A DNA stretch of 64,000 nt from Barnesiella intestinihominis YIT 11860 (GTDB taxonomy: Bacteria; Bacteroidota; Bacteroidia; Bacteroidales; Barnesiellaceae): NCBI RefSeq assembly GCF_000296465.1, contig NZ_JH815206.1, positions 453,524 to 517,523 on the forward strand. The letters run 5' to 3'. Numbering within the stretch: the stretch's first letter is position 1; each line of letters opens with the position of its first letter. Positions 18,290 through 27,822 of this stretch are shown here, piece after piece. The notes below the pieces were generated by a model. The model worked only from the letters and a program-made list of their open reading frames with translations, did no database searches and was not told where the DNA came from. The position numbers and the translations under genes are program-made.

Positions 18290-19393
18290 TTATTTATGAA
18301 CTTCTACCCGTTGTGTCGAGGGTTTAGTTGCATTGCGCTCCTCTGTGGCTTTTACGACGGCTTCGGCAAGTTGCTTGAAAGCTAATCCGGTAATGGTATC
18401 GTCGAGTGCCACGGGGTGTCCCGCATCACCGCTTTCGCAGATACTTTGTACAATAGGTATTTGTCCCAAAAGAGGAACTCCGGTTTCTTGGGCCAGTCGT
18501 TTCCCTCCGTCTTTACCGAACAGGTAGTATTTGTTTTCCGGGAGTTCGGCAGGAGTGAACCAACTCATGTTCTCGACCAATCCCAGTATAGGGACGTTTA
18601 CCTTATCCCCGGTAAACATACTGATACCTTTGCGGGCATCGGCCAAAGCAACCTCTTGCGGAGTGGTTACTACAATTGCTCCGGTGATAGCGAGTGTCTG
18701 TACCAAAGTGAGGTGTATATCGCTGGTTCCCGGTGGCAAATCGAGCACAAAATAATCAAGTTCGCCCCATGCGGCATCGGTGATGAGTTGTTTCAAAGCA
18801 TTACTTGCCATTCCTCCCCGCCAGAGTACGGCATCGTTTTTACGAACAAAAAAACCGATGGAAAGAATCTTCACGCCGTATCGCTCGACCGGGAGAATGA
18901 GATCGCGTCCTCCGATATTCTCGGTATAGACTTCGGTGTCTTCGATATTGAACATCGTGGGAGCCGAAGGGCCGAATATGTCGGCATCCAGCAGCCCGAC
19001 TTTATACCCTTGACGGGCCAACGCCACAGCTAAATTGGAGGCTATGGTAGATTTACCAACGCCGCCTTTTCCCGATGAAACAGCAATGATATTCTTTACA
19101 TCGGGCAAGGGATTCTCAGGATTCGGACGAGCTGTTTGTCTTGCCTTTACAGCTATATTTCCTTTGATATTTACTTCTGGACTTACGAAAGTGAGAATGG
19201 CAGTTTCGGCGGCTTTCACGACCGATCGGATAAAAGGATCGGTCGGCTTGTCGAAAATGATGGAGAAACTTACTTTGTTACCGTCGATACGAATGTCGTC
19301 TTCGATCATTTCGTTAGCGACCAAATCTTTCCCGTTGCCCGGGTAACGCACTTTGGCGAGTGCGTCGAGTATTAGTTTCGGATATAGTTGCAT
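18290..19393 (-). CDS. apbC: Mrp/ApbC-type P-loop iron-sulfur carrier
   Basis: Cytosolic scaffold or carrier that delivers Fe-S clusters to apoproteins. 367 residues. An N-terminal MIP18-like (DUF59) domain (about 1-85) precedes the deviant Walker A KGGVGKS (109-115) of the MinD/Mrp ATPases, with DLPPGTSDIHL further on. The region where many homologues carry CxxC reads ENMSWFTPAELPENKYY, so the cysteine pair is not seen. Cluster binding would need other ligands. The trmB stop codon is 9 bp upstream, so the two are co-transcribed. Confidence 0.93.
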   Translation of the reverse strand: MQLYPKLILDALAKVRYPGNGKDLVANEMIEDDIRIDGNKVSFSIIFDKPTDPFIRSVVKAAETAILTFVSPEVNIKGNIAVKARQTARPNPENPLPDVKNIIAVSSGKGGVGKSTIASNLAVALARQGYKVGLLDADIFGPSAPTMFNIEDTEVYTENIGGRDLILPVERYGVKILSIGFFVRKNDAVLWRGGMASNALKQLITDAAWGELDYFVLDLPPGTSDIHLTLVQTLAITGAIVVTTPQEVALADARKGISMFTGDKVNVPILGLVENMSWFTPAELPENKYYLFGKDGGKRLAQETGVPLLGQIPIVQSICESGDAGHPVALDDTITGLAFKQLAEAVVKATEERNATKPSTQRVEVHK

Positions 19394-19402
19394 ATTGTCG
19401 TG

Positions 19403-20179
19403 TTATTTTGATGTTGTATTTTCTTGACTGCTTTGTTTACCGCTACGTTTTCCCCGGTTGAAGCTCCGGTATGTGTCATAAGGAATATCAACGTCGGGTT
19501 CGATGAATTGTTCACGGGGTTGGCAGACGAAACGAATATATTTGATATTCATGCCCCGTTCGAGCCACTGTTGCTCGTAGAAAGTTTTTATTTCCAGTAT
19601 GTCGTCGGTTATTCCCGAATGGTAGAGATCGTCGGTCGAAACCTGTACGGGATAGCTGTTCGCTTTTACCATTTCACAAGTATAGGTGTACATGAACGGA
19701 CTGTCGCTTTTCAGATGGATCAAACCTTCGGGCGATAGAATATTTTGATATAGTTGCATAAACCGGGTAGAAGTGAGCCGCTTTCTCACTTTCTTCATTT
19801 GCGGGTCGGGGAAGGTAATCCATATTTCTGATACTTCACCTTTGGCAAAAAAACGATCGATCAACTCTATATTGGTACGAAGAAAGGCTACGTTATTTAT
19901 TCCTTCTTCGAGGGCCTGTTTGGCTCCACTCCACATGCGGGCTCCCTTTATATCTATTCCTATAAAGTTTTTTTGCGGGTAGCGTTTTGCCAGACCTACG
20001 GCATATTCGCCTTTTCCACAGCCCAATTCAAGGACTATCGGATTTTCGTTTTTGAAGAATTGTTTTCCCCATTTGCCTTGCATCTCAAATCCTTTTTCTT
20101 GTAGTGCAGAGAAAGGATATTGGAATACATGTGGGTAGCCTTGCAGGTCGTCGAATTTTTTCAGTTTATTTTTTCCCAT
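19403..20179 (-). CDS. trmB: tRNA (guanine-N7-)-methyltransferase
   Basis: SAM-dependent m7G46 methylation of tRNA. 258 residues. SAM loop [16 protein letters not shown] is near 49-64, followed by [16 protein letters not shown] and the family motif [16 protein letters not shown]. The C-terminal tail is lysine/serine rich. It is the upstream gene of the trmB-apbC pair. Confidence 0.96.
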   Translation of the reverse strand: MGKNKLKKFDDLQGYPHVFQYPFSALQEKGFEMQGKWGKQFFKNENPIVLELGCGKGEYAVGLAKRYPQKNFIGIDIKGARMWSGAKQALEEGINNVAFLRTNIELIDRFFAKGEVSEIWITFPDPQMKKVRKRLTSTRFMQLYQNILSPEGLIHLKSDSPFMYTYTCEMVKANSYPVQVSTDDLYHSGITDDILEIKTFYEQQWLERGMNIKYIRFVCQPREQFIEPDVDIPYDTYRSFNRGKRSGKQSSQENTTSK

Positions 20180-20206
20180 TTTGAAATGAATATCGACAGG
20201 TTCTGG

Positions 20207-21709
20207 TTAATTGACTCTTCCTAATTTTAAATGATAGTATTTTCCTGATTCTATTTGTACCGAAAGGATAAATATTTCTCCCGAATACGATTGAGTATCG
20301 ATTTTCGCTTCGGTCGTTTTGCCTTGTTTTTGATATATTGTACGTCCGTCGATTGTATACAGGGTTATGCGGTGCATGGGTTCGTACGAATTTACGATGA
20401 GCATTTTTTGCTCGAAATATGCTTTCAACGCCTTGTCGTCGATTTGTTGCTCATCTACCTCGGATAAATAACGAATGTCAAACTCTTTCCATTGAGGCGT
20501 ATTCAAATAGAGAGATAGACTTTCGTCGGGGATTCCCAGCCGGCAATCTTTTTGCGGAACATTTCGAAAGACATTTTCTCCCAGTATCGGGGGCTCGGTC
20601 GGATAGGATAACATAACATTCAATCTCGTGCAATTATCGAAAGCGTGGTCTCCGATGGTCTTGACTGTCGACGGTATTTTTGCGGAAAATAAATATTTCA
20701 TGCCATAGAACGGCCATCGACCTATTTTTTCAGTTCCTTCGGGCAGGAAGGAAAGTCCTGCGATTCTACTGCATCCGGCAAATGCATAATCACCTATGGT
20801 TCGGACAGACTCTGGTAGAATACAGTCGGTGAGCGATGTGCAATAATAGAATGCGCCTTCTCCTATTTCTGTTATGGTATTGGGGGCTTGTATGGAGAGT
20901 AGTTTTGTACAATGGTCAAAGGTGTAAGGGGGCAGGCTTTCCAATGGACATTCTTTTATATCGACCTCTGTTAACGAGATACAGTGGGAGAAACAACCTT
21001 CGCCCATAGATTCTAGTTTTTGAGGGAGTGTTATTCCCGTCAGAGACGAGCATCCGGCAAAACATTCTTTGCCGATAGATTGTAACGAGGCGGGTAGGGT
21101 TATCGAGGATAAGGCGGTACAGTTGAGAAATGCTTGGTTTCCTATCGAACGAAGGACAGACAGGGAGAGGTCTATTCCTGTAAAAGAGATGCATTGTTTG
21201 AATGCATATTCGCCTATTTTTTCCAATGTCTGTGGTAACGATGTATTCAAAGAGAAACAGTCGCAAAAAGCGAATCCTGCTATTTCTTGTAAGTTGTTTC
21301 CCCAATCTATGTTTTTTAGTTTAGTACAGCCTGCGAAAGCACCTTTTCCTATTTTTTCGGTATTCCGGGGGAGCCGTACGGTCGTTAACTCTTGAAATCC
21401 GAAGAATGTGTTTGCCGGAATACAGTTGGCATCGAAACGGGTTTGATTTCCGAGGTAAATATCTCGACTTTCGAATGCATCTATCGTACAATCTGCAAGG
21501 TCTATGCCGGTTAAGTGAAATAGGGAGTCGTTTATGAAAGCAAAATCGCGAACGTCGATTGTTCCCGAGACGGTTAGATTCGTAATTGTCCGATGCTGTT
21601 CTCCGATGAGAGATTGTAGTTGTCCCGCTTCGGTGTGACAATTGTAATTTGTCGCCTGCAAATGTTTCCCGACGGATAGGAACAGAACGATATATAACAA
21701 CTTTCTCAT
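20207..21709 (-). CDS. BspA-type leucine-rich repeat secreted protein
   Basis: The 500-residue protein has an N-terminal signal peptide (about 1-19, ending LQA). From about residue 95 to 390 it has ten or more LRR_5 repeats of the pattern LPxxLxxIGxxAFxxCxxL, as in Bacteroidales surface adhesins. A C-terminal segment (about 430-500, with ITLYTIDGRTIYQKQG) resembles a degenerate T9SS type A sorting domain. It is likely a surface or secreted binding protein. A strong promoter lies 109 bp upstream, and it appears monocistronic. Confidence 0.85.
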   Translation of the reverse strand: MRKLLYIVLFLSVGKHLQATNYNCHTEAGQLQSLIGEQHRTITNLTVSGTIDVRDFAFINDSLFHLTGIDLADCTIDAFESRDIYLGNQTRFDANCIPANTFFGFQELTTVRLPRNTEKIGKGAFAGCTKLKNIDWGNNLQEIAGFAFCDCFSLNTSLPQTLEKIGEYAFKQCISFTGIDLSLSVLRSIGNQAFLNCTALSSITLPASLQSIGKECFAGCSSLTGITLPQKLESMGEGCFSHCISLTEVDIKECPLESLPPYTFDHCTKLLSIQAPNTITEIGEGAFYYCTSLTDCILPESVRTIGDYAFAGCSRIAGLSFLPEGTEKIGRWPFYGMKYLFSAKIPSTVKTIGDHAFDNCTRLNVMLSYPTEPPILGENVFRNVPQKDCRLGIPDESLSLYLNTPQWKEFDIRYLSEVDEQQIDDKALKAYFEQKMLIVNSYEPMHRITLYTIDGRTIYQKQGKTTEAKIDTQSYSGEIFILSVQIESGKYYHLKLGRVN

Positions 21710-21817
21710 TGGAGTGACGGCGGGTTTGATTGTTTTATAAAAATAGAGAGAGATAGGAATAAGATAAAACGGACAAGCTCGTTTTTTATACCAAGTCGCG
21801 CCCTATTTTTGTATTTG

Positions 21818-21848
21818 CAAAGATAGTATAAACGAATGTAGAAACAAA
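21818..21848 (-). promoter_or_regulatory. Sigma-ABfr promoter of the LRR gene
   Basis: Minus-strand TTTG (21845-21848), 19-bp spacer, then TATCTTTG (21818-21825) matches the Bacteroidetes consensus fully. The leader would be about 100 nt. Confidence 0.75.
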
Positions 21849-21949
21849 TTTTATTTGTCGGGTCGGTATGTTCGGGTGTTTTTGTTTTGACAGACAGAAT
21901 GTTGAGCCTGAATTTTTGAAAAAATGGAGACTATATTTGGGGGTAATCT

Positions 21950-22294
21950 TTAATCTCTTGATATGCGATAATGTGCGCCGCAGTCGAGTATGAAATTCAG
22001 TACATCTTTGAAAAGTTCTTCTACATGAGACGGCACAAATACATACGACGTGTCGCCGCAATGTTTGCATATGGTTTGGGGTAAGTCGGTTAATTTTACA
22101 TTGAGTTGTTCCGACATAGCCATTGCTTCGTCTTTTTCGATTGTCGCATAGGTATGATGTTGTACATTTTTATAATCGTAAAAGGTCAGACAGATGACCA
22201 GACTTTTAGTGTAGTTGAATCCGACCGTAAGTGTCGACCAAGTGTCGAAGTCCTCGTGGGACATGGCGATGGTTATTTCTTCCAATGTTGACAT
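21950..22294 (-). CDS. Hypothetical protein with CKHCGD motif
   Basis: 114 residues, no family recognised, soluble. It has a C-x2-C pair (CKHCGDTSYVF, about 78-88) and a further Cys near the C-terminus that could bind a metal. It lies 49 bp downstream of the S24 regulator on the same strand and is probably co-transcribed with it. Confidence 0.6.
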   Translation of the reverse strand: MSTLEEITIAMSHEDFDTWSTLTVGFNYTKSLVICLTFYDYKNVQHHTYATIEKDEAMAMSEQLNVKLTDLPQTICKHCGDTSYVFVPSHVEELFKDVLNFILDCGAHYRISRD

Positions 22295-22343
22295 AATTTT
22301 CGTGAATGTATTGTGGGCGAGCTATATATATTTCTCGTAGTCA

Positions 22344-23039
22344 TTAAATGCGGCTGTCTATGCGTATAATGTTTTCGACAATGAACAGATCGCAAATTTC
22401 TTTTTTCTCGATTTCGATGTCGTCGTATTCTTTGTTTTCACTGCGTAGGATAACCCTATCGGGATTATCGTGTTTACGAATATATTTGACCATGCGGTAA
22501 TCTTCCAGCAATATGACGTAGATTTGCCCCCAGAAGATAAGCTGGGGATTTTTTATTTCGCGGATTGCGATCATGTCACCATTGTTAATAACGGGTTTCA
22601 TACTGTCTCCGCTTACTTTGACAATGCTGCAATCGGGATTGATGAAAGGAACGTCTATACTGCCGATTACCAAATCTTCGGTAAACATGCGATCCCGCGC
22701 CAAATTACCGGCGGTTACGTCCAGACCGTATACTTTCGCCCCATTTCTTGCTTCTGGTATAATCGCTTCCGAGGGAAGAGTTAATGTGCGTATATGAGAG
22801 TGTGCATCGTTGTCTGAGGGACGAAACATATATCCTTTACCCGTACATAGCCATTCTTTCGATACGCCCAAGTCTGCGACGATTCTGTTGATAAGTGAGT
22901 CGCTGACAGGTAGTTTTCCGGTCAGGTGTTTCGAGAAGTTGGACGCATCGATCGATATGCGTTTGGCAAATTCCGACTGGGTTACTCCAAAGTTTTCCAT
23001 CAATGTCTTGATTCTTTCTATTTTAGCTTCATTCTCCAT
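22344..23039 (-). CDS. CI/LexA-like repressor: XRE helix-turn-helix plus S24 peptidase domain
   Basis: 231 residues. The N-terminal HTH (about 8-62: TQSEFAKRISIDASNFSKHLTG) binds DNA. The C-terminal S24 serine peptidase domain (about 120-228) has the nucleophile Ser146 in VSGDSMKPVINNGD and the general base Lys185 in YRMVKYIRK. Ala110-Gly111 (VTAGN) is a candidate self-cleavage bond. Proteins like this repress until RecA or a stress signal triggers self-cleavage. Two copies of GGTN6ACC in its upstream region are likely operators (see 23066-23147). It could be a phage-derived or a domesticated host regulator; no other phage genes are nearby. Confidence 0.88.
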   Translation of the reverse strand: MENEAKIERIKTLMENFGVTQSEFAKRISIDASNFSKHLTGKLPVSDSLINRIVADLGVSKEWLCTGKGYMFRPSDNDAHSHIRTLTLPSEAIIPEARNGAKVYGLDVTAGNLARDRMFTEDLVIGSIDVPFINPDCSIVKVSGDSMKPVINNGDMIAIREIKNPQLIFWGQIYVILLEDYRMVKYIRKHDNPDRVILRSENKEYDDIEIEKKEICDLFIVENIIRIDSRI

Positions 23040-23065
23040 AGTCGTTCACATTTTTATTTTCATAA

Positions 23066-23147
23066 TATGGTAAAATTACCATAAATAATTTGCTTTTCAA
23101 TAAAAGCGGTAGTATATTTGTGTGGTTTTATTACCAAAACAAAGGTA
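23066..23147. promoter_or_regulatory. Divergent overlapping promoters with two GGTN6ACC operators
   Basis: Plus promoter: TTTG (23089-23092), 20-bp spacer, TATATTTG (23113-23120). Minus promoter: TACCTTTG (23140-23147) with TTTG 18 bp upstream (23166-23169). GGTTTTATTACC (23124-23135) covers both predicted start sites. GGTAAAATTACC (23069-23080), inside a longer 7+7 dyad at 23066-23083, lies just upstream of the plus promoter and in the repressor leader. The layout suggests one repressor controls both directions. Confidence 0.7.
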
Positions 23148-23192
23148 TAAACTTTTTTTGAAAAACAAAATAATAGATTAGTAATTAACATA

Positions 23193-23307
23193 GTTAGCCA
23201 TGTTCCATCGGGGTATATTGCCTATAAAAATTGTAAACAAAAGGAGGAGATACACAGACAAAACGGGTAAATGCAGTGTGAATATACCCTGATGGAAGCG
23301 TGCTAAC
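23193..23307 (+). promoter_or_regulatory. Long hairpin in the 5' leader of the 106-aa gene
   Basis: Arms 23193-23219 and 23281-23307 pair over 27 positions: 6 bp, a 4x4 internal loop, then 17 bp including one G-U. They enclose a 61-nt loop. The right arm ends six bases before the AGGAG ribosome-binding site of the gene at 23323. A short frame (23271-23306, MQCEYTLMEAC) falls inside the right half. Confidence 0.6.
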
Positions 23308-23322
23308 AGAATAGGAGAAGTT

Positions 23323-23643
23323 ATGAGAACGATTGAATGGGAAGCTCCGGCTTTGGCATCATTAGCGGCAGCACATTGGTTGGTAGCTTATGAACGGGAA
23401 AATTCGCCACGAAAGAGGGTGAGGTATGAGAATGAAATAGAGTTCGACGGAGTAGCTTATATGTTGATGTGTGAAATCGAATTAGTGGAAAGAGAACATA
23501 AAGCGGTGTCGATGATGTGCGGTATAGAGCCCCAATATGCCGATATGCCGGTAAGAATTATTGGAAATATGGGAAAGGCCATCGGCGAGATTTTGCCTGT
23601 GCTGAATAACTTTTTGGATAGTTACGGTGTTATATATGTATGA
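23323..23643 (+). CDS. Hypothetical 106-residue protein, divergent from the S24 repressor
   Basis: No family recognised. It has no signal peptide or membrane segment. It is largely helical, with a charged centre (ENSPRKRVRYENEIEFDG) and hydrophobic termini. AGGAG lies 5 bases before the ATG. It is driven by a consensus promoter whose start site overlaps the presumed S24 operator, and carries a structured leader of about 190 nt. This makes it the likely main target of the repressor. Confidence 0.65.
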   Translation: MRTIEWEAPALASLAAAHWLVAYERENSPRKRVRYENEIEFDGVAYMLMCEIELVEREHKAVSMMCGIEPQYADMPVRIIGNMGKAIGEILPVLNNFLDSYGVIYV

Positions 23644-23733
23644 TATAAACAGAGGGGTGATCCGAAAGGTGTGGCGTGGTATAAGAAGGATACTTTCGGG
23701 GTATATGACGAGGGTGTACCTGTCGGATTAAAG

Positions 23734-23770
23734 AAAAAGGCTGAACAAACTGTTCAGCCTTTTTTTTTTT
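23734..23770. terminator. Terminator shared by the 106-aa gene and gapA
   Basis: AAAAAGGCTGAACA pairs with its complement, followed by eleven T on the plus strand and preceded by A on the other side. It is a classic intrinsic terminator. Confidence 0.9.
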
Positions 23771-23785
23771 ATCGGAGAAATAGAA

Positions 23786-24808
<1,023 letters not shown>

Positions 24809-24898
24809 TTAAGTGTTTATTGAATAAAAAATAACATCTTACTTTTTTCTTCTTTTTTTGTTCTGCTTTCTTAAAAACATTTACATTTGTAATATTGT

Positions 24899-24973
24899 TT
24901 AACAACCACAAGGTGTCGCACAACAACTCATCAAAGCAAGCAGCGCAATCAAAAAGGCAATTTTGTATTTCAT
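24899..24973 (-). CDS. Tiny lipoprotein-like ORF upstream of gapA (24 aa)
   Basis: A 24-residue frame shows all parts of a minimal lipoprotein: a basic start (MKYK), hydrophobic core (IAFLIALLAL), lipobox-like MSCC, then a short cysteine-rich tail ATPCGC. It begins 25 nt after the predicted start site of the -7 box at 25005-25012 and ends 102 nt before gapA. It could be a real small envelope peptide, or a leader ORF in the gapA 5' UTR. Translation is not shown by sequence alone. Confidence 0.5.
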   Translation of the reverse strand: MKYKIAFLIALLALMSCCATPCGC

Positions 24974-25004
24974 ACAAGTATATTTTGTTCCTAAAATTGC
25001 GATG

Positions 25005-25012
25005 CAAAGGTA
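25005..25012 (-). promoter_or_regulatory. Putative -7 box of the small ORF-gapA transcript
   Basis: TACCTTTG on the minus strand fits TAnnTTTG. The -33 region (ATTG, 17 bp away) is weak. A second near-match, TATACTTG at 24975-24982, would start inside the small ORF. Confidence 0.5.
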
Positions 25013-25123
25013 AATATTTTTTTTGAATACAATGTATGTGAATGTGAAAATAAAAGAAAAATTTCTTTATTTGCATTGTGTTGAGTTTGAGTAATCTATC
25101 TAATATTAATAACTCGTACTATT

Positions 25124-25570
25124 ATGAAAAGTTCATTTTTAGCAGACTTTAAAAAATTTGCCATGCGAGGCAATGTCATCGACATGGCTGTCGGTGTAAT
25201 TATCGGTGGCGCTTTTGGAAAAATCGTATCTTCGGTTGTCGCCGATATCATCATGCCACCTCTCGGGTTACTGATCGGCGGTGTCAACTTTACAGATTTA
25301 AAATGGGTGATGAAAGGGCCTGAAGTAGTCGATGGGGTAGAACAGGCTGCGGTTACACTTAATTATGGTAATTTTTTACAAGCAACCTTCGACTTTTTGA
25401 TTATTGCTTTTTCTATTTTCTTGTTTATTCGACTTTTGACGAAGTTAACGGAAAAGAAAAAGGAAGAACAAACGGCTCCTGCTCCTGCTCCTGCTCCTGC
25501 CCCGGCTCCTTCCGAAGAGGTGAAATTGTTGTCGGAAATTCGGGACTTGTTAAAGAAAAACGAAGAATGA
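25124..25570 (+). CDS. mscL: Large-conductance mechanosensitive channel
   Basis: Homopentameric inner-membrane channel that opens on hypo-osmotic shock. 148 residues. The N-terminal amphipathic helix and pore helix [21 protein letters not shown] are diagnostic. TM2 is at about 85-107, and the C-terminal helical bundle is [16 protein letters not shown]. The linker is an Ala-Pro run from a GCTCCT hexamer repeat, longer than in common homologues. Confidence 0.97.
   Translation: MKSSFLADFKKFAMRGNVIDMAVGVIIGGAFGKIVSSVVADIIMPPLGLLIGGVNFTDLKWVMKGPEVVDGVEQAAVTLNYGNFLQATFDFLIIAFSIFLFIRLLTKLTEKKKEEQTAPAPAPAPAPAPSEEVKLLSEIRDLLKKNEE
25475..25510 (+). repeat. GCTCCT hexamer repeat within mscL
   Basis: Four exact copies of GCTCCT, one variant GCCCCG and one more GCTCCT encode Ala-Pro pairs in the linker. 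Slippage would change linker length without breaking the frame. Confidence 0.8.
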
Positions 25571-25593
25571 GAAGGAGCTCGTTCTCTGCGAAA

Positions 25594-25634
25594 AATAATA
25601 ATGCCGCTTTCTTATCAGAAGCGGCATTATTATT
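25594..25634. terminator. Bidirectional terminator between mscL and acyltransferase
   Basis: AATAATAATGCCGCTT pairs with its complement at 25619-25634 between convergent genes. A/T-rich ends lie on both sides. Confidence 0.8.
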
Positions 25635-25652
25635 GATGACAGGTTTTATAAA

Positions 25653-26705
25653 TTATCCTATGATATACTTGCTTTTGGGCAGGTAGGATAACAAATATAC
25701 GAATATGTAAACCGTAATAAATGTACACACGGCGATCAAGGGAATTGTGACATAGGCCGCATCCGAGATAGACTTGAATAGTCCATAATAGAAATTTAGA
25801 AACAGAATGTGGGCTAAGTACATTCCATAGCTTTTTATCGATATATCCGACAGCAGTTTGCAGGCTGCATTTTTCCCTTTTAAAGATAATCGGCCGATTA
25901 GAGAGAAGAGGCCTAATGTCATCAGGAATACATTTACCGTACAGAATCCCCAACTAAGCTCCAATTCGGGCACAGTGGGAACCGTATCGATACGTGAACA
26001 GAAAATCCCGGCCGAGAGCGCGAAACCGACTATGAGTATTATCCAAGATAATGCCGCAGAAGGATAGCCGAATCTTTTCAGATAATATCCTAAAATGAAG
26101 TATCCGATGAATCCCGTGAAGTAATAGAGCAACGGTGTGTCGTTCCAGAATGCTTCGCCAAGCACTTCGGGATAAACTAAATGAATATACGGGAGAAAAG
26201 TTGTGATTATCCACAAGCCGAGATATCCTTCCAGTTCTCGTTTAGAGGCTTGTTGTAACCAGGGGGAAATAATCGGGGTTACCAGATAGAGCCCGATTAA
26301 CATGTAAATATACCATAAATGACCTATTTCACACCCGAAATTCACAGGAATGTGTAAAATATTAAGTGCCATTTGGCTAAAAGAATCCCCACGGCTTAAT
26401 ACGTAGTATCCGGCATATAATACACACCATGCGATGAATGGATATACGATTCGGGTGAAACGCTTGCGAAAAAATGTAGAAATTTTGTCTTGCATAGGGA
26501 GTAACAAGAATCCCGACAGCATGACGAATAGAGGTACAGATGATCGGCATAATGTGGTTATGATACCAATCCAAAAAGTATTGCTTCCGGTAACAACCGT
26601 TCCTCCTTCTCCTATATAGTAAAATTCGCTGGCATGTTGTTGAATGACCAAGTAACAGGCAATAACTCTCAATAAATCGAGTGAATAATTGCGATTCTTA
26701 ATCAT
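25653..26705 (-). CDS. Membrane acyltransferase (acyltransferase 3 family)
   Basis: 350-residue polytopic inner-membrane protein with about ten hydrophobic segments. The N-terminal SLDLLRVIACYLVIQQHA holds the conserved Arg and a His in the first helices typical of OatA/WecH-like O-acyltransferases, which move acetyl or succinyl groups to surface sugars. RSSVPLFVMLSGFLLLP is the second family signature. The acceptor is unknown. It follows panB by 81 bp, with no functional link evident. Confidence 0.87.
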   Translation of the reverse strand: MIKNRNYSLDLLRVIACYLVIQQHASEFYYIGEGGTVVTGSNTFWIGIITTLCRSSVPLFVMLSGFLLLPMQDKISTFFRKRFTRIVYPFIAWCVLYAGYYVLSRGDSFSQMALNILHIPVNFGCEIGHLWYIYMLIGLYLVTPIISPWLQQASKRELEGYLGLWIITTFLPYIHLVYPEVLGEAFWNDTPLLYYFTGFIGYFILGYYLKRFGYPSAALSWIILIVGFALSAGIFCSRIDTVPTVPELELSWGFCTVNVFLMTLGLFSLIGRLSLKGKNAACKLLSDISIKSYGMYLAHILFLNFYYGLFKSISDAAYVTIPLIAVCTFITVYIFVYLLSYLPKSKYIIG

Positions 26706-26786
26706 GAAAATAATTGTTTATGAAATGTTCGTGATGAATTTTATCGAATAATTAGTTGAAACGTAGTTTTTCTCCAATGACAGTAG

Positions 26787-27605
26787 TTAGTATTGTTCTT
26801 TTTCATTGGGAAAATCTTGTGTTTTCACGTCTTTTACGTAGGCTTGTACCGCTTCGGTGATCGTTGTACTTAGATCGGCGTATCGACGAAGGAACCGTGG
26901 GGAAAAACCTTTGTTGATGCCTAACATGTCGTGCATGACGAGGACTTGTCCGTCTACACCACCACCGGCTCCGATACCGATGACCGGAATGGTTACTTCC
27001 TGAGCTACCCGGGTGGCCAATGCTGCCGGAATCTTTTCGAGAACAAGACTGAAACACCCTATCTCTTCGAGAAGATGAGCATCCTCGATGAGTTTATTGG
27101 CTTCTGCCTCTTCACGAGCACGAACGGTATATGTACCGAATTTGTTAATGGATTGTGGTGTCAGACCTAAATGCCCCATAACGGGTATCCCGGCACTGAG
27201 TATGCGCTCGATGGATTCACGGATTTCGGCTCCGCCTTCCATCTTTACACAGTCGGCATGCGTCTCTTTCATGATTCTGATTGCCGAGGCAACAGCTTCT
27301 TTGGAATTGCCCTGATAGGAGCCGAATGGCATATCGACGACGACTAAGGCACGTTTAACGGCTCGGACAACCGATTTCCCATGATAAATCATTTGGTCGA
27401 GAGTAATAGGTAACGTCGTTACATTTCCGGCCATTACATTGGATGCTGAGTCGCCTACCAGAATGACATCGATTCCGGCTTGGTCTATAAGAGTCGCCAT
27501 TGAAAAGTCATAGGCGGTTAACATCGAAATTTTTTCGCCGCGGAGTTTCATTTCCATCAGGCGGTGAGTCGTTACTTTACGAGTATCTTCGGTATATGTA
27601 GACAT
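26787..27605 (-). CDS. panB: Ketopantoate hydroxymethyltransferase
   Basis: First committed step of pantothenate synthesis, methylene-THF-dependent. 272 residues. [30 protein letters not shown], the Mg-binding DCVKMEGG and GHLGLTPQS are all diagnostic. The frame stays open 12 codons further upstream, but the promoter box at 27631-27638 would then lie inside the gene, so the ATG at 27605 is chosen. Confidence 0.96.
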   Translation of the reverse strand: MSTYTEDTRKVTTHRLMEMKLRGEKISMLTAYDFSMATLIDQAGIDVILVGDSASNVMAGNVTTLPITLDQMIYHGKSVVRAVKRALVVVDMPFGSYQGNSKEAVASAIRIMKETHADCVKMEGGAEIRESIERILSAGIPVMGHLGLTPQSINKFGTYTVRAREEAEANKLIEDAHLLEEIGCFSLVLEKIPAALATRVAQEVTIPVIGIGAGGGVDGQVLVMHDMLGINKGFSPRFLRRYADLSTTITEAVQAYVKDVKTQDFPNEKEQY

Positions 27606-27630
27606 AATTTTGATTGTTTGAATTTCGGGA

Positions 27631-27661
27631 CAAAGGTACACTCAAATTTTTATATTGCAAC
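27631..27661 (-). promoter_or_regulatory. Promoter of panB
   Basis: Minus-strand GTTG (27658-27661), 19-bp spacer, then TACCTTTG (27631-27638). Predicted leader is about 20 nt. It decides the panB start codon. Confidence 0.65.
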
Positions 27662-27689
27662 CTTTTTCACTTTTCAATCTTGTTTTCTG

Positions 27690-27697
27690 TATATTTG
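27690..27697 (+). promoter_or_regulatory. -7 box and possible structured leader of the 27.8-kb membrane protein gene
   Basis: TATATTTG fits the consensus; the -33 is weak. The 120-nt leader contains GCGATC at 27729-27734 able to pair with GATCGT at 27762-27767 around a GC-rich loop. No known riboswitch class is recognised. Confidence 0.4.
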
Positions 27698-27822
27698 CAT
27701 AAAGTGTAGAATGGATTGATTGTACGGGGCGATCCTCTTTGCACCCGGAGGCGGAAACACAGATCGTGCAGATATGATTGCGGTTTTTCTGTGATTACAG
27801 TCAGCCGATTCTATTTGTTTGA

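Noticed and set aside
27606..27641. N-terminal extension of panB
   Set aside because: Would place the -7 box inside the gene and lengthen PanB beyond its usual start.
27690..27822. Riboswitch in the leader of the 27.8-kb gene
   Set aside because: A six-base stem can be drawn, but no known class motif is present.
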